In this document: positions 1 to 5,205 of the stretch, piece by piece
How the letters are laid out: each line of letters starts with the position of its first letter
How positions within the stretch are numbered: the first letter of the stretch is position 1
NCBI GenBank assembly: GCA_030425715.1
Contig: JAUIAA010000126.1
Span: 1 to 6,451 of the forward strand
From: Bacteroidia bacterium
Lineage (GTDB): Bacteria; Bacteroidota; Bacteroidia; Flavobacteriales; Flavobacteriaceae
DNA: 6,451 nucleotides
Direction of reading: 5' to 3'
Translations under genes and position numbers: made by a program
The notes under the pieces: generated by a model
The model's database searches: none
Told to the model about the DNA's origin: nothing
The model's input: the letters and a program-made list of their open reading frames with translations, nothing else

Positions 1-1137
1 GCTATAAATAGTGGCGCGAGTTATGCTGTGGTAGATGAAAAAAAATATCAAACCAATGATAATATTATTTTGGTAGAGGAGGTGCTTTCTTGTTTGCAAC
101 AATTGGCAACATTTCATAGAAATCAGCTTGCAATTCCTGTAATAGCCCTTACGGGAAGTAATGGGAAAACAACAACAAAAGAACTGATTTATGCAGTGTT
201 GAAACAAAAATACAATTGTCATGCTACCAAAGGTAATTTAAACAACCATATTGGAGTACCTCTAACTTTATTGGCTATGAAACCAGAAACAGAGATTGCG
301 GTAATAGAAATGGGGGCGAATCATCCTAATGAAATCGCACAGTTGTGTGAGATTGTACTTCCTGATTATGGGTATATTACCAACTTTGGAAAAGTACATT
401 TAGAAGGCTTTGGAAGTTTAGAGGGAGTGATTCAAGCAAAAACTGAACTGTATAGACATTTGCTAAAATACAACAAACAAGTTTTTGTAAATACTAAGGA
501 TGCTGTTCAAATGGAGAAATCAAAAACTTTACAAAGAATCACTTTTGTTGGTAAGAATAGCAATTACCCTATTGCTTTTTTAAGTGCAAATCCAAATGTT
601 AATTTAAAATTTTTTGATACCGAAGTTCATAGTAATTTAATTGGTAAATATAATTTTTTAAATATTGCTACTGCTGTGGCAATTGGACAGTATTTTGATG
701 TGGATGTAGTGAGCATTAAACAAGGAGTGGAAAGTTATATTCCGGCTAATAATCGATCTCAAATTATTGTAAAAGGAACCACAAAAATTATTTTAGATGC
801 TTACAATGCCAATCCCAATAGTATGGAAGTTGCCATAGAAAATCTAGCACAACTAACCGATGATAAGAAAATAGCTATACTTGGAGATATGTTTGAAATA
901 GGAGATGATTCTATGCTTGAACACGAAAATATAGCAGAACTTGTGTCGAAAACAAAAATTTCTGATGTTTACCTTATAGGGGAATCATTTTATAACACAA
1001 AAAATAATATAGCATTGAAATTCCGATCTTTTGAAAACTTTAAAGAAAACTTTGAAAAAGAAAATTTTACCAATGCAACTGTATTGATAAAGGCTTCTCG
1101 CGGAATGGCATTGGAAAGAATATTGGAATTATTTTAA
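1..1137 (+). CDS. murF: UDP-N-acetylmuramoyl-tripeptide--D-alanyl-D-alanine ligase (MurF), 5' end missing
   Basis: This cytoplasmic Mur ligase adds D-Ala-D-Ala to the UDP-MurNAc-tripeptide using ATP, completing the peptidoglycan precursor. The frame is open to the left edge, so the gene begins outside the window. 378 residues are visible and roughly 50-65 N-terminal residues are missing, judged from the usual MurF length. The first visible residues (AINSGASYAVVDE) fit the end of the MurF N-terminal substrate domain. Counting from the first base, the ATP P-loop TGSNGKTTTKEL lies near residues 51-62, EMGANHP near 103-109, ITNFGKVHLEGFGS near 126-139, and the K of AKTEL near 147 is a candidate for the carbamylated lysine of Mur ligases. 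DAYNANPNSM near 266-275 and LGDMFEIG near 294-301 mark the C-terminal region, and the end KASRGMALERIL is typical of MurF. An in-frame GTG at 28 is internal. The gene ends one base before the stop of the gene on the other strand. No truncation or frameshift is visible within the window. Confidence 0.96.
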   Translation, partial: AINSGASYAVVDEKKYQTNDNIILVEEVLSCLQQLATFHRNQLAIPVIALTGSNGKTTTKELIYAVLKQKYNCHATKGNLNNHIGVPLTLLAMKPETEIAVIEMGANHPNEIAQLCEIVLPDYGYITNFGKVHLEGFGSLEGVIQAKTELYRHLLKYNKQVFVNTKDAVQMEKSKTLQRITFVGKNSNYPIAFLSANPNVNLKFFDTEVHSNLIGKYNFLNIATAVAIGQYFDVDVVSIKQGVESYIPANNRSQIIVKGTTKIILDAYNANPNSMEVAIENLAQLTDDKKIAILGDMFEIGDDSMLEHENIAELVSKTKISDVYLIGESFYNTKNNIALKFRSFENFKENFEKENFTNATVLIKASRGMALERILELF

Positions 1138-1146
1138 ATTACCAAT
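1122..1146. terminator. Imperfect hairpin across the murF/DUF4468 convergent stops; possible shared terminator
   Basis: ATTGGAATT at 1122-1130 pairs with AATT-A-CCAAT at 1137-1146, with one bulged base at 1141 and a 6-base loop. Both stop codons (1135-1137 on +, 1139-1141 on -) fall in this structure. On the + side a T-rich stretch follows only after several bases (about 1152-1159). The stem has just two G-C pairs, so chance in AT-rich DNA is a real alternative. A termination role is inferred from position, because there is no intergenic room for another terminator. Confidence 0.3.
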
Positions 1147-1669
1147 CGTCATCTTCTTTTTGCATTTTGCCGTTATTTACAAAATACTCTAAACTTTCAA
1201 TGGCATTGGTTATTTCTGTGTCAATTGGTTCTTCCAGTAAAATTTGATACTTTTTCGGAAAACGGTCGATATATGTTTTTAGGCTAGACGCATCTAGGGT
1301 TCCTAAATTCAATTTACCTACTTCAAAATTCGAAAATTTATATTTGTATTTTCCTTCCTTTGTTTTGATTTCTACATCAAAAAACAAATGGGTGTCTATT
1401 TTTTTACCAATAAATTCCCAATGAATGTGTTTGTTACCTTTTACCGAAACTTGCGAACTATCTCTTGCAATCGGCATTTGGTTTTCATAATAGATTTCTA
1501 ACCATTGGTTGGCTCTATCTAAAATTTGACTTTGCGAATTCCCTGCAACTTGTACTACTTCTTCATAGCTATATTCTCCTGTTTCGCTATCAACCATAAT
1601 AAGTTGAGCATAAGAGAATTGAAAAAATAAGATAAACGAGAGGGGCAATAAAAATCTCCTATTTTTCAT
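1139..1669 (-). CDS. Secreted DUF4468 domain-containing protein
   Basis: This is a 176-residue exported protein of unknown function. Residues 1-21 form a clear Sec signal peptide: basic start MKNRR, hydrophobic core, then SYA followed by Q, a typical signal peptidase I site. There is no cysteine at the cleavage point, so it is probably not a lipoprotein and may be periplasmic. Residues about 33-117 resemble the DUF4468 (TBP-like fold) domain common in Bacteroidota: an opening strand YEEVVQVAGNSQSQI, a helix with LDRANQWLEIYYEN, then strands ending in EGKYKYKFSNFEV. The C-terminal 60 residues are predicted helical and end in an acidic tail (KEDDDW). The ATG at 1667-1669 is the natural start because it gives the whole signal peptide. 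It lies downstream of argS on the same strand after 108 bases with hairpins, so it may be separately transcribed. The DUF4468 assignment is by recognition and no biochemical role is known to me. Confidence 0.8.
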   Translation of the reverse strand: MKNRRFLLPLSFILFFQFSYAQLIMVDSETGEYSYEEVVQVAGNSQSQILDRANQWLEIYYENQMPIARDSSQVSVKGNKHIHWEFIGKKIDTHLFFDVEIKTKEGKYKYKFSNFEVGKLNLGTLDASSLKTYIDRFPKKYQILLEEPIDTEITNAIESLEYFVNNGKMQKEDDDW

Positions 1670-1684
1670 AATAATTAAAATAAA

Positions 1685-1707
1685 AAATACACCATAATAG
1701 TGTATTT
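1685..1707 (-). terminator. Intrinsic-type terminator hairpin after argS / before DUF4468 gene
   Basis: Read on the - strand, AAATACAC (1707-1700) pairs perfectly with GTGTATTT (1692-1685) around a 7-base loop, and the stem runs straight into a T-rich tract (TTTATTTT, about 1684-1677). This is the layout of a factor-independent terminator for argS, about 70 bases after its stop. The hairpin ends only 15 bases before the DUF4468 start codon, so it would instead be a 5'-leader hairpin if the promoter lies at 1715-1746. Confidence 0.5.
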
Positions 1708-1726
1708 GCTAAAACGAAGTTAGCAA
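1706..1726 (-). other. Second hairpin in the argS-DUF4468 gap, overlapping the first
   Basis: TTGCTAA (1706-1712) and TTAGCAA (1720-1726) form a perfect 7-bp inverted repeat around a 7-base loop. It shares bases 1706-1707 with the next hairpin, so the two stems cannot both form in full. On the + strand it is followed by TTATTTTT, so it could also stop + strand transcription. No function can be assigned from sequence alone. Confidence 0.35.
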
Positions 1727-1746
1727 TTATTTTTAGAATTATCAAA
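1715..1746 (-). promoter_or_regulatory. Weak candidate promoter for the DUF4468 gene
   Basis: On the - strand, TTTG (1746-1743) lies 20 bases upstream of TAACTTCG (1722-1715). The Bacteroidota sigma factor consensus is TTTG at -33 and TAnnTTTG at -7 with about this spacing, so the -7 element has one mismatch (C for T). Transcription would start near 1708, giving a leader of about 40 bases that holds the 1685-1707 hairpin. The match is loose and may be chance in AT-rich DNA. Confidence 0.25.
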
Positions 1747-1777
1747 AAAATGCCTTAGTACTCGCTCAAGAATGAAC

Positions 1778-3556
1778 TTACATTCTGTTTGGAACCTCAA
1801 TACCTAATAGCGAAAAAGCACTTTTAATTACAGAACTTACTTTTTTAGAAAGTTGTGTTCTAAATATTTTTTGATTCTTATCATGAACACCCAAAATTGG
1901 TACCGTTTGATAAAAGGAATTGTAATCTTTTACCAATTCATAAGTATAATTTGCAATCAAAGCTGGACTAAAGTTTTTAGCAGCATTTTGAACCACAAAA
2001 GGAAAGTTTTGTAATTGTTTAATTACATCTTTCTCCTTTGGATGTAAAGTATAATTGGCTATTGTATTTTCAATATCGAAGTCCGCTTTGCGAATAATAG
2101 ATTGAATTCTGGCGTACGTATATTGAATAAAAGGGCCAGTATTACCGTTAAAATCTATAGATTCTTTAGGGTCGAATAAAATTCGCTTTTTAGGATCTAC
2201 CTTTAAGATGTAATATTTTAAAGCACCTAGACCTATTGTTTTGTATAATTTTTCTTTTTCTTCGTTAGAATAACCATCCAATTTACCTAATTCTTGAGAG
2301 ATTTCTCTCGCGGTATTGGTCATTTCTACCATCAAATCATCGGCATCTACTACAGTTCCTTCTCTAGATTTCATTTTTCCTGAAGGTAAATCTACCATAC
2401 CGTACGATAAGTGATATAAATTTTCAGCCCAACTAAACCCTAATTTTTTAAGGATAAGGAATAACACTTTAAAGTGGTAATCTTGTTCATTTCCAACGGT
2501 ATACACCATACCGCCAATATCAGGAAAATCTTTAATTCTTTGTATTGCAGTTCCAATATCTTGGGTCATATAAACTGCGGTACCATCTGCTCTTAGCACA
2601 ATTTTTTCATCCAACCCTTCTTCGGTCAAATCAATCCACACCGAGCCATCTTCCTTTTTATAAAATACGCCTTTTGACAATCCATCTGCAACAACATCTT
2701 TACCTAAAAGGTAGGTATTGCTTTCGTAATAATTGGTGTCAAAATTTACGCCTAATTCTTTATACGACTGGTTAAAACCATCATAAACCCATTGGTTCAT
2801 TTTTTTCCACAATGCAATCACTTCCTCATTTCCAGCCTCCCATTGTAGCAACATTTTTTGTGCTTCCAATAAAATAGGCGCTTGTTTTTTTGCTTCTTCT
2901 TCTGTTTTACCATTATTAATAAGCGCTGTTATTTGCGCCTTATACTCCTGGTCAAATTTTACATAATAGTTACCAACCAATTTATCTCCTTTTAAGCCTG
3001 TACTTTCTGGTGTTTCACCATTACCAAATTTTTGCCATGCCAACATGCTTTTGCAAATATGAATCCCTCTGTCATTAATAATTTGTGTTTTGTACACTTT
3101 TTTTCCTGAAGCAGCAATAATTTCCGCAACAGCGTACCCCAATAAGTTATTTCTAATATGCCCTAAATGAAGTGGTTTATTGGTGTTTGGAGAAGAGTAT
3201 TCCACCATTACAGATTTTTCATCCTGCTTAGGAGTTTCAAATCCATAATTATGGGTATGGTATATTTTGTTAAAAGAGTTTACAAAATAATGATCAGCAA
3301 TTACCAAATTTAAAAAACCTTTTACCACATTAAAACTTTCCACTAAAGTGTTGTTTTCTTTTAGGTACTCTCCAAGTTTTGTAGCTATTTCAAAGGGATT
3401 TCCTTTGATGAATTTTAATAATGGAAAAACCACAATGGTAATGTCTCCATCAAAATCTTTTCTCGTTTCTTGGAATTCAATTTTAGGGATTTCAATTTGA
3501 TAAATTTCAAGTATCCCTTCTTTTGCTGTGGTATCTAATAAATTATGAATTTGCAT
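1778..3556 (-). CDS. argS: Arginyl-tRNA synthetase (ArgS)
   Basis: This cytoplasmic class I aminoacyl-tRNA synthetase charges tRNA-Arg with arginine using ATP and is essential for translation. The 592-residue length is normal for the Bacteroidota enzyme. In order: an ArgS-specific N-terminal tRNA-contact domain (about 1-110), the catalytic Rossmann domain opening with VEYSSPNTNKPLHLGHIRNN (the HIGH-type motif HLGH at 130-133), GIHICKSMLAWQKFGNGE near 164-181, a KMSKS-type loop KMKSREG at 394-400, the region GNTGPFIQYTYARIQSI near 471-486, and an all-helical anticodon-binding domain ending in the typical LLGIEVPNRM. I chose the ATG at 3556-3554. A TTG seven codons upstream (3577-3575) is in frame, but it lies inside the probable -7 promoter element and would add residues the family does not need. 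The gene diverges from the cysteine-cluster gene across 75 bases. No frameshift or missing motif is seen. Confidence 0.97.
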   Translation of the reverse strand: MQIHNLLDTTAKEGILEIYQIEIPKIEFQETRKDFDGDITIVVFPLLKFIKGNPFEIATKLGEYLKENNTLVESFNVVKGFLNLVIADHYFVNSFNKIYHTHNYGFETPKQDEKSVMVEYSSPNTNKPLHLGHIRNNLLGYAVAEIIAASGKKVYKTQIINDRGIHICKSMLAWQKFGNGETPESTGLKGDKLVGNYYVKFDQEYKAQITALINNGKTEEEAKKQAPILLEAQKMLLQWEAGNEEVIALWKKMNQWVYDGFNQSYKELGVNFDTNYYESNTYLLGKDVVADGLSKGVFYKKEDGSVWIDLTEEGLDEKIVLRADGTAVYMTQDIGTAIQRIKDFPDIGGMVYTVGNEQDYHFKVLFLILKKLGFSWAENLYHLSYGMVDLPSGKMKSREGTVVDADDLMVEMTNTAREISQELGKLDGYSNEEKEKLYKTIGLGALKYYILKVDPKKRILFDPKESIDFNGNTGPFIQYTYARIQSIIRKADFDIENTIANYTLHPKEKDVIKQLQNFPFVVQNAAKNFSPALIANYTYELVKDYNSFYQTVPILGVHDKNQKIFRTQLSKKVSSVIKSAFSLLGIEVPNRM

Positions 3557-3574
3557 TTGCTGAATTTTGTGGCG

Positions 3575-3582
3575 CAAAAATA
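3575..3582 (-). promoter_or_regulatory. Probable -7 promoter element of argS
   Basis: TATTTTTG on the - strand matches the Bacteroidota -7 consensus TAnnTTTG exactly and ends 18 bases before the argS ATG. Transcription would begin near 3568-3570, giving a very short leader, which rules against the upstream in-frame TTG as a start. No convincing -33 TTTG is present at the usual spacing, so the promoter is incomplete by consensus. Confidence 0.55.
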
Positions 3583-3584
3583 AC

Positions 3585-3592
3585 TATTTTCG
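3585..3592 (+). promoter_or_regulatory. Candidate -7 promoter element of the cysteine-cluster/yfiT operon
   Basis: TATTTTCG has one mismatch to the Bacteroidota -7 consensus TAnnTTTG. It lies two bases from the oppositely directed argS element, making the pair an imperfect palindrome. Transcription would start near 3598, about 35 bases before the ATG at 3632. No TTTG lies at the expected 19-21 base spacing: the nearest are at 3566-3569 and 3556-3559. Confidence 0.35.
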
Positions 3593-3598
3593 TACGAA
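3589..3598. repeat. 10-bp perfect palindrome TTCGTACGAA in the divergent promoter region
   Basis: TTCGTACGAA is a perfect 10-bp palindrome overlapping the + strand -7 candidate and the predicted start of that transcript. Its CG-rich centre stands out in AT-rich DNA. The position would suit an operator, but a single 10-mer can occur by chance and no regulator gene is in view. Confidence 0.3.
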
Positions 3599-3631
3599 TA
3601 AAATATGTTAAGTTAAATTAGATGTTTCAAA

Positions 3632-4135
3632 ATGGATAGAATGGATAAAATACTGGAAGAATTGCCTAAAATGGCAAAGGAGAAGGAGTTAGAAACAAAA
3701 AAATATTTTACTAAATTAAAAAAGAAGAAACCAAAAAGATTGGATTTACTAGTGCATGAATTGCATGAAGAAGAGTTTAAGCAAACCGACTGCTTAACTT
3801 GTGCCAATTGTTGTAAAACTACTAGCCCTATTTTTACAGAAAAAGATATTGCTAGAATAGCGAAACATTTTAGAATGAAAGAGCTTCAATTTATCAATCA
3901 GTTTTTGGTTCGAGATGAAGATGATTTTATGGTATTAAAAAGTGCACCATGTACGTTTTTAGATGCTGATAATAGTTGTAGTATTTATAATGTTCGTCCT
4001 AAGGCTTGTAGTGAATATCCACATACCAATCGTAAAAAGTTTTTGCAACTTACAGAGCTAACTTTAAAAAATACAGAGATTTGCCCGGCAGTATATAATA
4101 TTGTTGAAAATTTAAAAAAGAAACTACCGATTTAA
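3632..4135 (+). CDS. YkgJ/UPF0153-type cysteine-cluster protein
   Basis: This 167-residue cytoplasmic protein belongs to the CxxCxxCC family, thought to bind zinc or an iron-sulfur cluster; its reaction is unknown. The N-terminal 50 residues are helical and highly charged, with a lysine-rich stretch near 28-36. The cluster motif CLTCANCC supplies Cys54, 57, 60 and 61, and further cysteines follow in family-typical settings: APCTFL (Cys107), SCSIYNVRPKAC (Cys116 and Cys126) and ICPAVYNIV (Cys151). All eight cysteines expected for a bound metal cluster are present. The ATG at 3632 is used here, and an ATG three codons later (3641) is an equal alternative; neither has a ribosome-binding sequence. 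The gene ends with two in-frame TAA codons (4133-4138), and the yfiT-like gene begins 12 bases after the first, so the two are probably cotranscribed. Family membership is secure by pattern, while ligand and function remain open. Confidence 0.85.
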   Translation: MDRMDKILEELPKMAKEKELETKKYFTKLKKKKPKRLDLLVHELHEEEFKQTDCLTCANCCKTTSPIFTEKDIARIAKHFRMKELQFINQFLVRDEDDFMVLKSAPCTFLDADNSCSIYNVRPKACSEYPHTNRKKFLQLTELTLKNTEICPAVYNIVENLKKKLPI

Positions 4136-4147
4136 TAATTAAAATAC

Positions 4148-4693
4148 ATGCCTGTCAACCTAGAAAATTTAAAATATCCAATAGGTAAATTTGTTGTACC
4201 TAATCAAATTACTAAAGCACATGTACGTGAATGGATCCATATAATTGAAGCATTTCCAGAATCTCTACAAAATACAGTTGTAAATTTGGAAGAAAATCAA
4301 TTAAAATTAATTTATCGTCCTGAAGGATGGACTATTCAACAAGTAGTACATCATTGTGCAGATAGCCATATGAATAGTTTTATTAGGTTTAAGTTGGCGT
4401 TAACGGAAGATAAGCCGATAATTCGACCCTATTTTGAAGATAGATGGGCAGTACTTCCAGATGTATTAAATGTGGATTTAAGTACTTCAATTGAAATACT
4501 TTATGGCTTACATCATAGGTGGGTGGTTTTACTTAAATCTTTGGATGAAAAGGATTTAAATAAAGAATTTGTGCATCCAGAACATGGCGCAACTACCAGT
4601 TTAAAAGAGAATATTGGAATCTATGCGTGGCATTGCCAACACCATTTGGCACATATCAAACAGGCGATTAAATATCAAGGAAAATTTGATTAA
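4148..4693 (+). CDS. YfiT-type DinB-fold protein, putative bacillithiol transferase / metal-dependent hydrolase
   Basis: This 181-residue cytoplasmic protein resembles Bacillus subtilis YfiT from end to end: LKYPIGKF near the start, then YRPEGWTIQQVVHHCADSHMN at 56-76, FIRFKLALTED at 78-88, RPYFEDRWAVLPD at 93-105, and WHCQHHLAHI at 161-170. The fold is the four-helix DinB/YfiT bundle. By alignment from memory with the nickel ligands of YfiT, His69, His162 and His166 form the metal site, and all are present. Relatives are annotated as putative metal-dependent hydrolases and more recently as bacillithiol S-transferases, which join the thiol bacillithiol to electrophiles for detoxification. Some Bacteroidota are known to make bacillithiol, so that role is possible but unproven here. 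The gene follows the cysteine-cluster gene by 12 bases, which suggests one operon, and runs into the doxX-like gene head-on with three bases between stops. Length is normal and no lesion is seen. Confidence 0.85.
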   Translation: MPVNLENLKYPIGKFVVPNQITKAHVREWIHIIEAFPESLQNTVVNLEENQLKLIYRPEGWTIQQVVHHCADSHMNSFIRFKLALTEDKPIIRPYFEDRWAVLPDVLNVDLSTSIEILYGLHHRWVVLLKSLDEKDLNKEFVHPEHGATTSLKENIGIYAWHCQHHLAHIKQAIKYQGKFD

Positions 4694-4708
4694 TCCTTAA
4701 TTATTTTC
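4680..4708. terminator. Imperfect hairpin across the yfiT/doxX convergent stops; possible shared terminator
   Basis: GAAAAT (4680-4685) pairs with ATTTTC (4703-4708), and inside it ATTAA (4689-4693) pairs with TTAAT (4697-4701) around a 3-base loop, with an uneven internal loop between the stems. Both stop codons (4691-4693 on +, 4697-4699 on -) lie in it. The stem is nearly all A-T, so the call rests mainly on position and could be chance. Confidence 0.22.
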
Positions 4709-5113
4709 GAGTTGTTTATCTATTTTTATAGGATAAATAATAAGCAATGCACTAATAATTACAATGTTTTTGATGATGTATTGACCTACTAAAGTTAATG
4801 CAAATGGAGATTCATTAAAAGATGTATGTGGAAGAAATAATAAAGGAACAAAGGTAAATATTAAGTGACCAATTGCCACAATAACTGTTTTTTTTAATTG
4901 CTTATTGAATAGGAAAAACAATCCGATGGCTAGTTCTAATATTGCCAATAAGATGATAGCTATATCACCAGGAATTAACCCCAAAGTGAGTAAGGAAATT
5001 GTTTCTTTTGCAAGTTCTTCTGCAGGACTTAATTGAGGAAAAAATTTTAATAAGCCAAACCATAGGTAAATAATGCTAATACTAAGGGTTAAGATTCTTG
5101 TTTTTTTAATCAT
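4697..5113 (-). CDS. DoxX-like small integral membrane protein
   Basis: This 138-residue protein is very hydrophobic, with four likely membrane helices at about 7-25, 51-70, 75-94 and 108-128. The N-terminal pattern SIIYLWFGLLKFFP, followed by a loop, then IPGDIAIILLAILELAIGLFFL, matches the layout of DoxX-family proteins of the inner membrane. The last helix carries charged and polar residues (GQYIIKNIVII) and the second has Glu60, which may be functional. DoxX relatives are linked to quinone or thiol oxidation in a few archaea and bacteria, but most are uncharacterised, so no reaction is assigned. The ATG at 5113 begins MIKKTR, a positive cytoplasmic end just ahead of helix 1. It lies downstream of the haloperoxidase-type gene on the same strand, separated by 92 bases holding a perfect 17-bp inverted repeat, so cotranscription is doubtful. 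Other four-helix families cannot be excluded. Confidence 0.65.
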   Translation of the reverse strand: MIKKTRILTLSISIIYLWFGLLKFFPQLSPAEELAKETISLLTLGLIPGDIAIILLAILELAIGLFFLFNKQLKKTVIVAIGHLIFTFVPLLFLPHTSFNESPFALTLVGQYIIKNIVIISALLIIYPIKIDKQLENN

Positions 5114-5139
5114 TGAAGTTTGAATTATAGAATTATTTA

Positions 5140-5183
5140 GTTTAAAACCATTTTAACTTTTAAGTATTAAAATGGTTTTAAAC
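5140..5183 (-). terminator. Perfect 17-bp inverted repeat, probable terminator of the haloperoxidase-type gene
   Basis: GTTTAAAACCATTTTAA (5140-5156) and TTAAAATGGTTTTAAAC (5167-5183) are exact reverse complements around a 10-base spacer. The repeat starts 22 bases after the haloperoxidase-type stop codon and ends 26 bases before the doxX-like ATG. A 17-bp perfect stem is far beyond chance. Downstream on the - strand the sequence is AT-rich (TAAATAATTC) but lacks a clean T-run, so a classical intrinsic terminator is likely yet not certain. Alternatives are an mRNA-stabilising 3' hairpin, an attenuator for the doxX-like gene, or a symmetrical protein-binding site. Confidence 0.6.
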
Positions 5184-5205
5184 CACAACTAACTTACATT
5201 CAATA

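Noticed and set aside
28..1137. murF starting at the GTG at position 28
   Set aside because: The frame is open back to base 1 and the upstream residues match MurF, so this GTG is an internal Val codon of a cut gene.
2545..2775. 76-residue open frame on the + strand inside argS
   Set aside because: It lies wholly opposite the argS catalytic region and shows no family features, so it is a chance frame.
3557..3577. In-frame TTG at 3577-3575 as the argS start
   Set aside because: It overlaps the consensus -7 element and would precede the likely transcription start. The ATG at 3556 gives a normal ArgS N-terminus.
3622..3639. Five-codon open frame (ATG to TAG) overlapping the start of the cysteine-cluster gene, as a possible leader peptide
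   Set aside because: It is too short to separate from chance in AT-rich sequence and shows no run of regulatory codons.
3613..3807. 64-residue open frame on the - strand opposite the cysteine-cluster gene
   Set aside because: Its Phe- and Ser-rich sequence is the reverse of the lysine-rich coding stretch on the + strand, with no independent support.
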